Origin: Oscillospiraceae bacterium
GTDB lineage: Bacteria > Bacillota > Clostridia > Oscillospirales > Ruminococcaceae
Length of the DNA: 64,000 bases
Assembly (NCBI GenBank): GCA_017461565.1
Contig: JAFTXQ010000015.1
Span: forward strand, 22,825-86,824
Direction: 5' to 3'
Shown: in pieces, positions 53,301 to 60,210 of the stretch
Layout: the number at the start of each line of letters is the position of its first letter
How positions within the stretch are numbered: the first letter of the stretch is position 1
Notes under the pieces: generated by a model
What the model was told of the DNA's origin: nothing
What the model saw: only the letters and a program-made list of their open reading frames with translations
The model's database searches: none
Translations under genes and position numbers: made by a program

Positions 53301-54967
53301 TTGGTCGAACCTACAGCCTTAACAGAGCCGCCGCTGATGATGATATCTTCAAGATCGCCATTTCGTCCGCCGCCGATACCTGCGCCGCCATCACCGCCTG
53401 TTGCTGTAACGACAGCTTTATCTGTTATTGTAATATTTGCGGCTGAACCATAAGATCCGCCGCCTATGCCTGCGGCTATATCGCCGCCTGTTGCGGTAAC
53501 CACGCCGCCGCTGATTTCAATATAGCTGCCGTTACCACCATTACCGCCGCCTATGCCTGCGCCGCCTATGCCGCCTGTTGCGGTAAGCGTACCTGTACCT
53601 GTGATGGTGAGCTTACCGAGGGTTTCGGAATATTCGCCGTTCTTCTGCAAGCCTGCGCAGCCACCTCCGCTTTTCAGCGTATTTGTCGTGCCGTCTGCAA
53701 GAGTGATTGTTACATTTCCCGTGCTGTTTTCAGCTATTTGGAATGCCGCTGTATAATCCTGCTCGAAAACATCAATATTTACCCCTGCAAGGGTGATGTT
53801 TGCGGAAACGCCGTCAGCTACGACGATGCAGTTATCAGTCACGTCAACGCCCTGTGCATTTGCTATAGTGATCGCCTTATCCGAAAGAACAGTAAGCACA
53901 TCCGTATAGGTGTAGTCTGTGCCGAACACCAGCGTTTCGCCGCTGTTTGTCGCAGTTACAACGAAGTCCGTTCCCTCGGTCACTTTGGAAAATGCTCCGT
54001 CAATGTAGCCATACAAAGTGGAAGTATCACCAATCTGTACAGTATGGTACGCGGCTGAAAGATATGCGTATATCTTCTTCTCATCGCCGTGCTTGTCGGG
54101 GAAGTCAACACCGTCGATCACGATGTCTGCACCGCTCTCGTTGGCTATCTCGAACAGATATACGGGTGTAGTGCCGTCTTCGAGAGTGGGTGTGACAGGT
54201 GTACCGTTGGCTGTTATAGGGTTGATAACATCGCCCGACTTTCCGCCTCCGCCTATATCAGCACCGTAATAGCCGTAGAATTCGCCGCCGACAGCCTTTA
54301 CAGAACCGCCTGTGATAATGATATCGCTTGCGGAGCCGTTCAGACCGCCACCGATGCCTGCACCGCATTCGAAGCCGCCTTGTGCTGTGATATTGCCGCC
54401 TTTTATAACGATATTACGGGCGCCGTTCATATAACTGCCACCGATGCCTGCGCTGCTTTCACCGCCAATCGCGGTAAGAGAGCCTGTGCCCTGAATGGTG
54501 AGCGTGCCTGCATTATCGGAAATACCGCTCTTATTAAGTCCTGCGGAACTCTGGCCGCTTTTCAGGATATTCTCGGTGCCCTCTGCAAGGGTTATCGTAA
54601 CATCCCCCGTGCTGTTACTTGAAATATAGAACGCCGCACTACTGCTATCTATATTTACCCCATTGAATGTGATGTTTGCATCAACGCCTGAATCTACAAA
54701 AATGCGGTCAGATGTTGGTGCGGTCGGGTCACTGTTTGCTATAGTGACCGCCTTATCCGACAGGATAGTAAGACCTGTGTTCGCAGGGTAGGTGTAATCC
54801 TCCCCGTAGATAAGCGTCTCGCCGCTGTTGGTCGCAGTCACGATAAGTCCCGTGCCCAGGACTTCTTCCTCGGCATTCGCCGAAATGCCAAAGCCCATCG
54901 CCATCGTCAGCAGCGCGATAAGCAGCACCCCCAACAACAGCAGTCTGTTAGTTTTTGCTTTTGTCAT
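50378..54967 (-). CDS. Secreted repeat protein: three beta-helix-like blocks and six FN3 domains
   Basis: A 1529-residue surface or secreted protein. The signal peptide (about 5-32, LLLLGVLLIALLTMAMG, ANAEE) follows a start set by AAAGGAGGAAACC. Three homologous blocks of about 300 residues (about 35-325, 325-650, 650-1000) each contain SATNSGETL-YGxDYTY, VTITLADG and several AGIGGG/GGGAGIGGG turns alternating with short strands. This resembles right-handed beta-helix carbohydrate-binding proteins of the Cthe_2159 type. Six FN3 domains follow (about 1015-1529), the last three nearly identical. No LPXTG motif, SLH or dockerin is seen, so it is probably released or held non-covalently. A plant-polysaccharide or adhesin role is inferred. 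Confidence 0.85.
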   Translation of the reverse strand: MTKAKTNRLLLLGVLLIALLTMAMGFGISANAEEEVLGTGLIVTATNSGETLIYGEDYTYPANTGLTILSDKAVTIANSDPTAPTSDRIFVDSGVDANITFNGVNIDSSSAAFYISSNSTGDVTITLAEGTENILKSGQSSAGLNKSGISDNAGTLTIQGTGSLTAIGGESSAGIGGSYMNGARNIVIKGGNITAQGGFECGAGIGGGLNGSASDIIITGGSVKAVGGEFYGYYGADIGGGGKSGDVINPITANGTPVTPTLEDGTTPVYLFEIANESGADIVIDGVDFPDKHGDEKKIYAYLSAAYHTVQIGDTSTLYGYIDGAFSKVTEGTDFVVTATNSGETLVFGTDYTYTDVLTVLSDKAITIANAQGVDVTDNCIVVADGVSANITLAGVNIDVFEQDYTAAFQIAENSTGNVTITLADGTTNTLKSGGGCAGLQKNGEYSETLGKLTITGTGTLTATGGIGGAGIGGGNGGNGSYIEISGGVVTATGGDIAAGIGGGSYGSAANITITDKAVVTATGGDGGAGIGGGRNGDLEDIIISGGSVKAVGSTKGGYYAPAIGSGVTSEDGYYYDGAYVIPRLADGRTLGYLLEISNPNGEDIVINGVDFPDSHGSETKIYAYVAGTFHTVKVGDTSTVYEYYNGAFTEMVHGTDLSVSATNSGETLEHGVDYTYSSATGILTVLTDKAITIANADGVDETDDRIFVADGIDADITLAGVNINTSSGAAFAIADNSTGDVTVTLADGSVNTLVSGNNYAGLQKNGADENVGTLTICGTGSLSAQGGIDSAGIGGGNRCSTGNITISGGVVITATGGDIAAGIGGGYMGSAEDITITDNAVVTATGGAGIGGGKRGSATDIKITDKAVVTASGKDGGAGIGGGVDGTLEDIIINGGSVNAIGSYYYEETVGGADGANIGGGVILPPDPYSEPEEGAPVTPTLADGTTPVYLLELDNPNGEDISIDGVDFPDKHGDEKKIYAYVTGKNHIVKFNDTAYLYVFSDGSFAFEDEVKAPTLKVPTTTGKSVGLSWNDLGDTVSYEVYRSATGSDFVKIATADGTSYSDTNVVAGNRYYYQIKAYYSEYDVYVVSDIERVTVLDAPVITKATYGDGTVTLVWDEVPGADSYIVYHADSIGYTTMTVCDTVSATTITLEGLPKGHYLIVEAIDTETGSEGPFSEPVCVTEPVMGKITATARNGKITLTWDEVYGASKYAVYILENGSYVCKSNNVTGTSYTFTGLKNGTKYSFRVKPCAYGAWRTASVTVSATPTSPVPADISTTGGNGKVTMTWGKVAGATKYAVYMLENGSYVCKSNAVAGTSYTFTGLVNGTKYSFRVKAYVNGAWQTASGTVYGTPVAPVPTNISTTGDNGKVTMTWSAVNGATKYAVYMLENGSYVCKSNAVAGTSYTFTGLVNGTKYSFRVKAYVDGAWQTASGTVYGTPVAPVPTNIKTTGGNGKVTMTWSAVNGATKYAVYMLENGSYVCKSNAVAGTSYTFTGLTNGTKYSFRVKAYVNGAWQTASGTVYGTPVA
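50383..51156. repeat. Three 258-bp tandem repeats encoding FN3 domains
   Basis: The sequence CCACGGGAGTTCCGTAAAC recurs at 50383, 50641 and 50899, spaced by exactly 258 bp. The units between are near-identical at DNA level, indicating recent duplication. The preceding FN3 units are older and diverged. Confidence 0.88.
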
Positions 54968-55325
54968 GGTTTCCTCCTTTGGTAATTTCTGAGATATAGT
55001 TTTACTCATACATTATAGCACAATTATTGAGTGAAGACACAAGCAACGGCATATTTTTCCTGATTTTTAAAACAATTTTTTCTTTCAAATCAAATATCAG
55101 TTTCGTATATCAAAATATTTTGTGCGTATTGCATAATTGCCGTGCTATAAATACAGGCTCCAAAGTACAAAAGTTGTCTTGAAAGAATATATCGCATTAA
55201 ATGTCTTTCTGATGAAACGGTTATATGGCATAGCAATCATGCGCCTCCTGCAAAAGCAGAGCGGTTTCCGAGGTTTGCGTATGAAATCGCTGTCGCTCCA
55301 AAAGTTGACGGAATGTGCAGGACAT

Positions 55326-55677
55326 AAAAACCGTTCCTTTACGGAACGGTTTTTGTTGCTCCAGATGTGAGCGTTTTTGCAAAGCAAAAATGAAATGCCA
55401 TAAGGGCATTTCAAGCCGAACATTTGCAAGTTAAAAAGCCATTCCAAACGGAATGGCTTGAGACCGTCGAAAAAGTCCCGTTGGGACTTTTCCGCCGAAA
55501 CATCCGCACTGCCCGCACTCGTTGGCGGTGATACCGCCAACTTGCACAGTTGTGCGGATAGAAGTGTTTTTTGGCGTGGCAAAGCCACACCAAAAAAGCA
55601 ATAAAAAATGCCCGCTGTGCGGGCATCAACCAGGTTTTTCGACAGGCAGAAGCCATTCCAAACGGAATGGCTTTTTA
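55326..55677. repeat. Dense cluster of short perfect hairpins
   Basis: Ten palindromes with 5-14-bp arms and loops of 2-5 nt lie in 350 nt. Their positions are 55326-55354, 55374-55390, 55391-55413, 55436-55459, 55471-55491, 55522-55540, 55544-55555, 55567-55597, 55608-55626 and 55650-55673. The units at 55436 and 55650 are identical (AAGCCATTCC-AAAC-GGAATGGCTT). Translations on either strand are not protein-like. The rest of 54968-55325 holds no feature I can support. Confidence 0.85.
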
Positions 55678-55684
55678 ATCTATG

Positions 55685-55731
55685 TGGCACGCCAGAAGGG
55701 ATTCGAACCCCTGACCCCTTGGTTCGTAGAA
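55685..55731 (-). pseudogene. 3' fragment of a tRNA gene
   Basis: On the minus strand the sequence reads from a CTACGAA anticodon-loop-like segment through a variable loop, the T-arm AGGGG-TTCGAAT-CCCTT, an acceptor strand CTGGCGT, a discriminator G and encoded CCA. The 5' half is absent: the bases beyond 55731 do not pair with it. The loop would fit an ACG (Arg) anticodon but this is tentative. Such fragments mark ends of elements that integrate in tRNA genes. Confidence 0.7.
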
Positions 55732-55848
55732 ATGTAACTCAGGGAACGGCTCTGTTGTGACGATGAGAAATCGCATAACAGAGCCGTTTCGTATTATGAT
55801 CGTGCTGTCAGAAATCGTCCGTAAAACGTGTCCGAAAACTCAGGTGTG
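55723..55848. repeat. 126-bp direct repeat, left copy
   Basis: It matches 59262-59387 with seven differences by hand alignment. It overlaps the tRNA fragment by a few bases and contains copy 3 of the dispersed inverted repeat (55745-55756/55777-55788, AACGGCTCTGTT arms). Confidence 0.9.
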
Positions 55849-55894
55849 GCCAAAGTGTGACCAGGATGTGGCCGTGGAAATGGCTGATTAAGTG

Positions 55895-55923
55895 TTGACA
55901 AACAATATATATCATGATATAAT
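55895..55923 (+). promoter_or_regulatory. Perfect consensus promoter of the nuclease-MBL cassette
   Basis: TTGACA, 17 nt, TATAAT, 38 nt before the first start codon. Confidence 0.9.
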
Positions 55924-55946
55924 ACATATATGAAATTCATATATGT
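55924..55946. promoter_or_regulatory. Palindromic operator at the cassette promoter
   Basis: Perfect inverted repeat ACATATATGAA-A-TTCATATATGT starting directly after the -10 box and covering the transcription start. This position predicts repression by a dimeric regulator. The nearby XRE protein is a candidate. Confidence 0.75.
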
Positions 55947-55960
55947 AAAAAGGCGGTTAT

Positions 55961-56347
55961 ATGAGAGAATATATAGAGATAAACTTTCCTGAAATCTATA
56001 CTCATTTCAGAGAGTTTCAGGAAAATAAAGAGTATAAGGCGTATTGGAACAAATGTATAGAGGCAATTTGTGATGAACAGCTATTGTCAAACATTATTTT
56101 CTGTAACGACATTTTCTGCATTCCTCCTGTAAAGACTTTCCTGACTTATTACAAAGATGACTTTATAGTTATGACGGGCAGACCTGATGCGGAGCTTCCG
56201 ATATTCGTCAAAAAGAGTATCGGTGCATTCTGGGGTATGGTGTTTAAGTTCGGACTGCATTATAAGGGACAGAAAAATGTCTCTATATCAATGAACGAGT
56301 ATTTTAAGGTAAGAACAGCAACTTATTACACAAAGGAGGAAATGTAG
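55961..56347 (+). CDS. Cassette protein 1, unknown function
   Basis: A 128-residue soluble protein, acidic and aromatic-rich (EYKAYWNKC, FKFGLHYKGQKNVSI), with five Cys scattered without a metal motif. No signal or membrane segment. RBS is weak (AAGGCGG). The next gene starts one base after its stop, so the two are coupled. Family not recognised; partner or regulator of the nuclease is a guess from position. Confidence 0.7.
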   Translation: MREYIEINFPEIYTHFREFQENKEYKAYWNKCIEAICDEQLLSNIIFCNDIFCIPPVKTFLTYYKDDFIVMTGRPDAELPIFVKKSIGAFWGMVFKFGLHYKGQKNVSISMNEYFKVRTATYYTKEEM

Positions 56348-56348
56348 T

Positions 56349-57029
56349 ATGGGTTACACAAGAGATCGTATTCTTGCTAAATGCACAGAGGCTTTCAATG
56401 ACAAAAAGACATTTTATAAACAGCCTTTTATCAATTACAGAGGCAAGACCGAGGATACCGATGAATATTATACAGAAGTGATAGCAGAGTTTTTGTGCAA
56501 TAACATATCTGCATATATAGGCGGAATGCCTGTAATTACAAGGCAATACTCTTACAAAACCACCAGTCATGACGGAAAAGTGCATAATCCTAATAGTGGT
56601 CGAGATGAAGAAAATATCGCAAAGAGAATGTATGGTCATCAGTATAGTTGTGTCGGAGAGATGCTTGACTATCAGACACCGTTGAATAGTAATGACAGTG
56701 ACCATGCTGGCAAGATAGATCTGCTCGCTTATGACGGAAAAACGCTACGCATTCTTGAACTGAAAAAGCCTGACAGCGATGAAACGATGCTTCGCTGTGT
56801 GCTTGAAGCCTTTACATATTGGAAAACAGTTGACAAACCCAAATTGCTTTCAGATTTTAATTTGCCTGCTGATACGGTTGTCAAGGCTTGTCCGTTTGTA
56901 TTCAAAGACGGTAAACAGTACAAAGAAATGGAAAAACCACGCCCACATTTGAAACGACTTATGGATTTGCTCTACAGTAAGCCTTATTATATAAGCGGCA
57001 CTGATAATTATATTGTAACGGAGGATTAA
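56349..57029 (+). CDS. PD-(D/E)XK-fold nuclease-like protein
   Basis: A 226-residue protein. The core D124-x12-E137-L-K139 (GKIDLLAYDG...LRILELKKP) is the catalytic signature of PD-(D/E)XK nucleases. Upstream are Glu87/Glu88 and a helix, downstream the helix ETMLRCVLEAFTYWK. Such proteins cut or bind DNA in repair, restriction and phage defence. The N-terminal half is unrecognised. It is the second gene of the cassette with RBS GGAGGAAATGT. Confidence 0.75.
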   Translation: MGYTRDRILAKCTEAFNDKKTFYKQPFINYRGKTEDTDEYYTEVIAEFLCNNISAYIGGMPVITRQYSYKTTSHDGKVHNPNSGRDEENIAKRMYGHQYSCVGEMLDYQTPLNSNDSDHAGKIDLLAYDGKTLRILELKKPDSDETMLRCVLEAFTYWKTVDKPKLLSDFNLPADTVVKACPFVFKDGKQYKEMEKPRPHLKRLMDLLYSKPYYISGTDNYIVTED

Positions 57030-57033
57030 AACA

Positions 57034-57696
57034 ATGAAAAAGATTGATAGAGAAACTTTAATAGCGGGAATAATTGCTATAGTTGCATTTATAGCTATCA
57101 TATGCGAAGTAGTATTTGGCGGTATTTCAACTGTATCCATTGCAGCAGCCGTAAAGGACATTGCTGGAATAATTGTAGATATGATGGTACTCTTCATTGC
57201 GTTTAAGGCTTTGGTCAAAAAAGATGTTGTTACTTTTAGAGGAAAGCTTGAAACAGCCATGGAAGATATAGAAAAGTCCTATGCACCGCTTATTCAAGAG
57301 CACAAGGCAAAGGAAACAAACGAAAACGATGTGCTAAAAAATCAGGAGTTTATCAGGTATGACCTTGCCAAAAATGTTGACGCATTATTTGGTGTTGAAT
57401 GCAAGGATTATATGCGATTTTTCGAAATAAAAGCTCAATCTCCTGATAAAATTACATTCTATGTAAGAAAAAAGTTTTTTGGCGAACCATTCACCCCCGA
57501 TATAATAGCTGGACACATTAAAGGTTTTTGCGAAAAGAAATATAATCATTATTCCACATCCTATTCTCTTGATAAAGATGGAGCAAATATTACAGTGTCA
57601 TTTGGGAAAGTTTTGGAAACAAATGATGACATAGAGAATCTTATTTCAATAGTAGATGATGTATTGCTCTTATATATTGCTGAATATAAAAAGTGA
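57034..57696 (+). CDS. Cassette membrane protein
   Basis: A 220-residue protein with two N-terminal helices (about 9-30 and 38-60) and a cytoplasmic domain of about 155 residues rich in charged residues and Phe/Tyr. No domain is recognised. It follows the nuclease by 4 bp (RBS GGAGG). A membrane component next to a nuclease is common in two-part defence modules, but this may equally be housekeeping of the element. Confidence 0.75.
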   Translation: MKKIDRETLIAGIIAIVAFIAIICEVVFGGISTVSIAAAVKDIAGIIVDMMVLFIAFKALVKKDVVTFRGKLETAMEDIEKSYAPLIQEHKAKETNENDVLKNQEFIRYDLAKNVDALFGVECKDYMRFFEIKAQSPDKITFYVRKKFFGEPFTPDIIAGHIKGFCEKKYNHYSTSYSLDKDGANITVSFGKVLETNDDIENLISIVDDVLLLYIAEYKK

Positions 57697-57732
57697 TATT
57701 TGAATTACTTGTAATTTGTTTCGAGGTAAAAA

Positions 57733-57993
57733 ATGAAAATACTTCTTGTTTTCCTTGTCGTAGGAGAATTGTTTGTTATGATCGGAACGGCAATCGGACA
57801 TTTGTTCCAACCTAAAGCAAAATCAAGAACGGCAACACCAGTATCAGACAGCTGGTATGGTATCTGCGAAAAATGCGGAAGAAAAGACGGATTGCACCGA
57901 TTTGAAGGGAAAAAGTATTGTGCTGTATGTCATGCCAGACTTGTCGCTGAGAAAAAACTCAGAGCAAAGAAGAATGGTAAAAATGAAAGTTAA
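57733..57993 (+). CDS. Small membrane protein with a zinc ribbon
   Basis: An 86-residue protein: N-terminal hydrophobic helix (about 2-26) then a zinc ribbon CEKC-x16-CAVC and a Lys/Arg-rich tail. It could act as a membrane-tethered nucleic acid binder. Its stop lies 11 bases inside the next gene. Confidence 0.75.
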   Translation: MKILLVFLVVGELFVMIGTAIGHLFQPKAKSRTATPVSDSWYGICEKCGRKDGLHRFEGKKYCAVCHARLVAEKKLRAKKNGKNES

Positions 57994-59155
57994 TGTAATC
58001 CGTGGTAAAAACCAGATCGGCGGAAACATCATAGAAATCTCCACCGATAACACAAAAATCCTGCTTGACGCAGGACTTGAGCTTGATAATGATAAGCAAG
58101 ATGAACTGCCTGATATTCCTGCTCTGTTTGAATATGCAGGCTATGATGCAGTGTTCGTTTCTCATTATCACGGCGACCATTTAGGGCTTGTATATAAAGC
58201 ACACAGGGATATTTCTGTTTACATAGGCGAAAGTAGCTACAACATAATCAAAACAACGGATAATTACAAGGGGAACGAAACGATAACTCCGAAAGGATTT
58301 CTGCATCACAAGGAAGAGATCGTTGTAGGAGATATAACGGTAACACCGTTTCTATGCGATCATTCCGCCTTTGACAGCTATATGCTGCTTTGCAGTTCGG
58401 GAGGAGAAAGCGTTCTGTACACAGGTGATTTTCGTTCTAACGGAAGAAAGCCGTTCAGTATGCTCCTCAACTCATTGCCGAAGAAGATCGACAAGCTGAT
58501 ATGTGAGGGAACGACTTTTTCAAGAGAGGGATATTTCGCTGTAACAGAAAAGACTCTTGAAGAAAAAGCCGTCAAGCTGTTTTCTGAAAACAAGGGACCG
58601 GTTTTTATCCTGCAGTCCTCGATGAATATAGACAGAGCAGTAACTATGTATCGTGCTGCGAAACGTACGGACCGAGTTTTCCTAGAGGACGCATATATGT
58701 CAGGAATCACAACTGCCGCAGGTGAGCACATTCCCAATCCGAAGTTCAGCGATGTTTACGCTTTTATAACAAGTCCGTCAAAATATAGATTTGTTTCGGA
58801 ATATAAAAGAAAAGTCGGTAAGGACAGAATATCGAAAATGCGCTTTGCGATGTGCGTAAGAACTACTATGCTTCCGTACCTGAAATCGCTTTCAGAAAAA
58901 ATGTCTTTTGAAGATGGATTGCTCATCTATTCATTCTGGAGCGGATATAAAAACGATGAGAAGATGAAAGAGTTTTTATCAGAGTGTGAGGCTATGGGGC
59001 TGAAAATCGAAACGCTCCACACAAGCGGTCACGCAGATGAAAATGCTGTCAGAAAGTTTATCGACACTGTAAATCCCGATGTTATAATTCCTGTTCATAC
59101 AGAAAACGCAGAGAGATTCAGGGAGATCGCTCCTGAAATTTTAGTAGAGATATAA
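57983..59155 (+). CDS. RNase J-like metallo-beta-lactamase fold hydrolase
   Basis: A 390-residue protein with a metallo-beta-lactamase fold. It has the metal motif HYHGDH (His61, His63, Asp65, His66), His127 (CDHSAF), Asp149 (YTGDF) and a C-terminal region HTSGHAD then IPVHTENAE, as in RNase J/beta-CASP exonucleases. The N-terminal GKNQIGGN recalls the EIGKN of RNase J. It is shorter than RNase J (about 550) and lacks its C-terminal domain. It likely hydrolyses RNA or DNA ends. The ATG at 57983 is chosen by spacing to AGAAG; one 9 nt earlier is possible. Confidence 0.85.
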   Translation: MKVNVIRGKNQIGGNIIEISTDNTKILLDAGLELDNDKQDELPDIPALFEYAGYDAVFVSHYHGDHLGLVYKAHRDISVYIGESSYNIIKTTDNYKGNETITPKGFLHHKEEIVVGDITVTPFLCDHSAFDSYMLLCSSGGESVLYTGDFRSNGRKPFSMLLNSLPKKIDKLICEGTTFSREGYFAVTEKTLEEKAVKLFSENKGPVFILQSSMNIDRAVTMYRAAKRTDRVFLEDAYMSGITTAAGEHIPNPKFSDVYAFITSPSKYRFVSEYKRKVGKDRISKMRFAMCVRTTMLPYLKSLSEKMSFEDGLLIYSFWSGYKNDEKMKEFLSECEAMGLKIETLHTSGHADENAVRKFIDTVNPDVIIPVHTENAERFREIAPEILVEI

Positions 59156-59205
59156 AAATAACCGTCTGAATTACCGTTGTTGATAATGCTTCAGACGGTT
59201 ATTTT
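59155..59205 (+). terminator. Terminator of the nuclease-MBL cassette
   Basis: A 16-bp perfect stem AAAATAACCGTCTGAA with its complement, ending in TTTT. Confidence 0.9.
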
Positions 59206-59261
59206 CATTGTAAGTGTGGGCACGCCTCAGTAGAATACAAGCCTCGTATGCCATCTTCTGT

Positions 59262-59387
59262 TTCGTAGAAATGTAACTCAGGGAACGGCTCTGTTGTGAC
59301 GATGAAAAATCGCATAACAGAGCCGTTCTGTGTTGTGAACGTGCTGTCAGAAATCGTCCGTAAAACGTGTACGAAAACTCAGGTGTG
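59262..59387. repeat. 126-bp direct repeat, right copy
   Basis: Same orientation and content as the copy at 55723-55848, including the dispersed inverted repeat (59284-59295/59316-59327). No tRNA sequence accompanies this copy. The 3.4 kb between the copies is exactly the cassette with its promoter and terminator. Confidence 0.9.
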
Positions 59388-59464
59388 AACCAAAATTATT
59401 CCCCCGACCGAAAGAGGGCATTCACTACAGAAAAAGTTATTAAGACAAACTAGCGGAATATGAC

Positions 59465-59496
59465 AAAGAGGTATCGTCATCAGATGATACCTCTTT
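59465..59496. terminator. Terminator of the XRE regulator gene
   Basis: An 11-bp perfect stem AAAGAGGTATC/GATACCTCTTT just past the stop of the minus-strand gene. Confidence 0.8.
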
Positions 59497-59519
59497 AAAT
59501 TTATAGTACATTAATCTTC

Positions 59520-59846
59520 CTAATCCGAATTGACCGCCTCAGCAAAAACAGTCAGGATCTTCTCTGCCTGCTTTTTGTTCTTATCGGAAAGGGTGTTTAG
59601 GATTGAAATGATCCCATCGTTATCGTTAGTATCCGTTGTACCGTTTACGATATGATCCGTCGGCACAAGCAAAGCGGCGGCAATTCTTTTAAGAGTAGCA
59701 ACGGTCATAGATTTGCGCCCTTTTTCGATATCCGCAAGGAACTGTACCGAAACATCGGCAAGCTCTGACAGCTTTTCACGGGTATATCCACGTTGTTTGC
59801 GCAGTTCGGTTATTCTCGCACCTACTTCTATATTAAGTTCATTCAT
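59520..59846 (-). CDS. XRE-family helix-turn-helix regulator
   Basis: A 108-residue DNA-binding protein with HTH at about 6-60 (RITELRKQRGYTREKLSELADVS, FLADIEKGRKSM) and a helical tail (SDKNKKQAEKILTVF). Start MNELNIEVG is chosen by RBS AAAGAGGTGATC; longer versions would add an unlikely hydrophobic extension. It faces the cassette's end and is divergent from the attenuator operon, sharing the promoter region, so it may regulate either. Confidence 0.9.
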   Translation of the reverse strand: MNELNIEVGARITELRKQRGYTREKLSELADVSVQFLADIEKGRKSMTVATLKRIAAALLVPTDHIVNGTTDTNDNDGIISILNTLSDKNKKQAEKILTVFAEAVNSD

Positions 59847-59909
59847 TCTGATCACCTCTTTAGAAATAGTATAAACCAATCTAAAGATTATATAAATCAT
59901 CGATAGATA

Positions 59910-59938
59910 TTGACAAACTATTGCTATTGATGTATAAT
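59910..59938 (+). promoter_or_regulatory. Upstream promoter of the attenuator operon
   Basis: TTGACA, 17 nt, TATAAT, a perfect consensus on the plus strand within the XRE divergent region. Confidence 0.8.
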
Positions 59939-59982
59939 AAAGCTGTGATCCTGATAATATGAGCATATTTTTACGGAACATC

Positions 59983-60011
59983 TTGACAAATTCAATTAGC
60001 AGTGCTATACT
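59983..60011 (+). promoter_or_regulatory. Downstream promoter of the attenuator operon
   Basis: TTGACA, 17 nt, TATACT, about 36 nt before the leader peptide start. Confidence 0.85.
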
Positions 60012-60046
60012 AAAGGAACATTATTTTTGAAAAGGAGGCAGACAAT

Positions 60047-60127
60047 ATGTTTAAGCGTTATCATCACACATCAGCTATGCTCATATTCAGAGATGAACAC
60101 TTGTCTGCCGTTGATCGCATTATCTGA
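60047..60127 (+). CDS. Leader peptide of 26 residues
   Basis: Short ORF (MFKRYHHTSAMLIF... ending DRII) with a strong AAAGGAGG RBS 8 nt upstream. It is basic and His-containing at its start and matches no protein domain. The stop lies inside a hairpin just before the terminator. It most likely senses ribosome speed or stalling, for example under translation inhibitors, and controls the acetyltransferase and exporter genes. Confidence 0.7.
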   Translation: MFKRYHHTSAMLIFRDEHLSAVDRII

Positions 60128-60150
60128 TAATGCGTTATTATTGGTATTTC

Positions 60151-60185
60151 AAGGCGTGCATTTCTGTATGAAGTGCACGCTTTTT
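60151..60185 (+). terminator. Intrinsic terminator inside the second attenuator
   Basis: A 10-bp stem AAGGCGTGCA/TGCACGCTTT (one G-U) with a 13-nt loop and a T-run, 26 nt before the first GNAT gene. Confidence 0.85.
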
Positions 60186-60210
60186 GCTTTAGATAAAGGA
60201 GAAAATTACG

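Larger units (their letters stand above)
60037..60185 (+). promoter_or_regulatory. Leader-peptide transcription attenuator of the GNAT-ABC operon
   Basis: The leader RBS region GGCAGACAA (60037-60045) is perfectly complementary to 60101-60109 inside the leader ORF. A further hairpin CGCATTAT-CTG-ATAATGCG (60116-60134) overlaps the leader stop. Then the terminator follows. The design parallels the element at 9790-9971 and the known ribosome-mediated attenuator of the B. subtilis bmrB-bmrCD multidrug exporter. Confidence 0.7.

Noticed and set aside
52284-54622. Several plus-strand open frames opposite the large repeat protein
   Set aside because: They mirror the Gly-rich repeats (giving Pro/Ala/Ile repeats) and lack RBS and promoters.
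55145-55690. Minus-strand 181-codon frame across the hairpin array
   Set aside because: It simply translates the palindromes; there is no RBS or domain, and the residue pattern changes with each hairpin.
55685-55760. Complete tRNA gene
   Set aside because: Only the 3' part folds; there is no D-arm, 5' acceptor strand or 5' anticodon stem beyond 55731.
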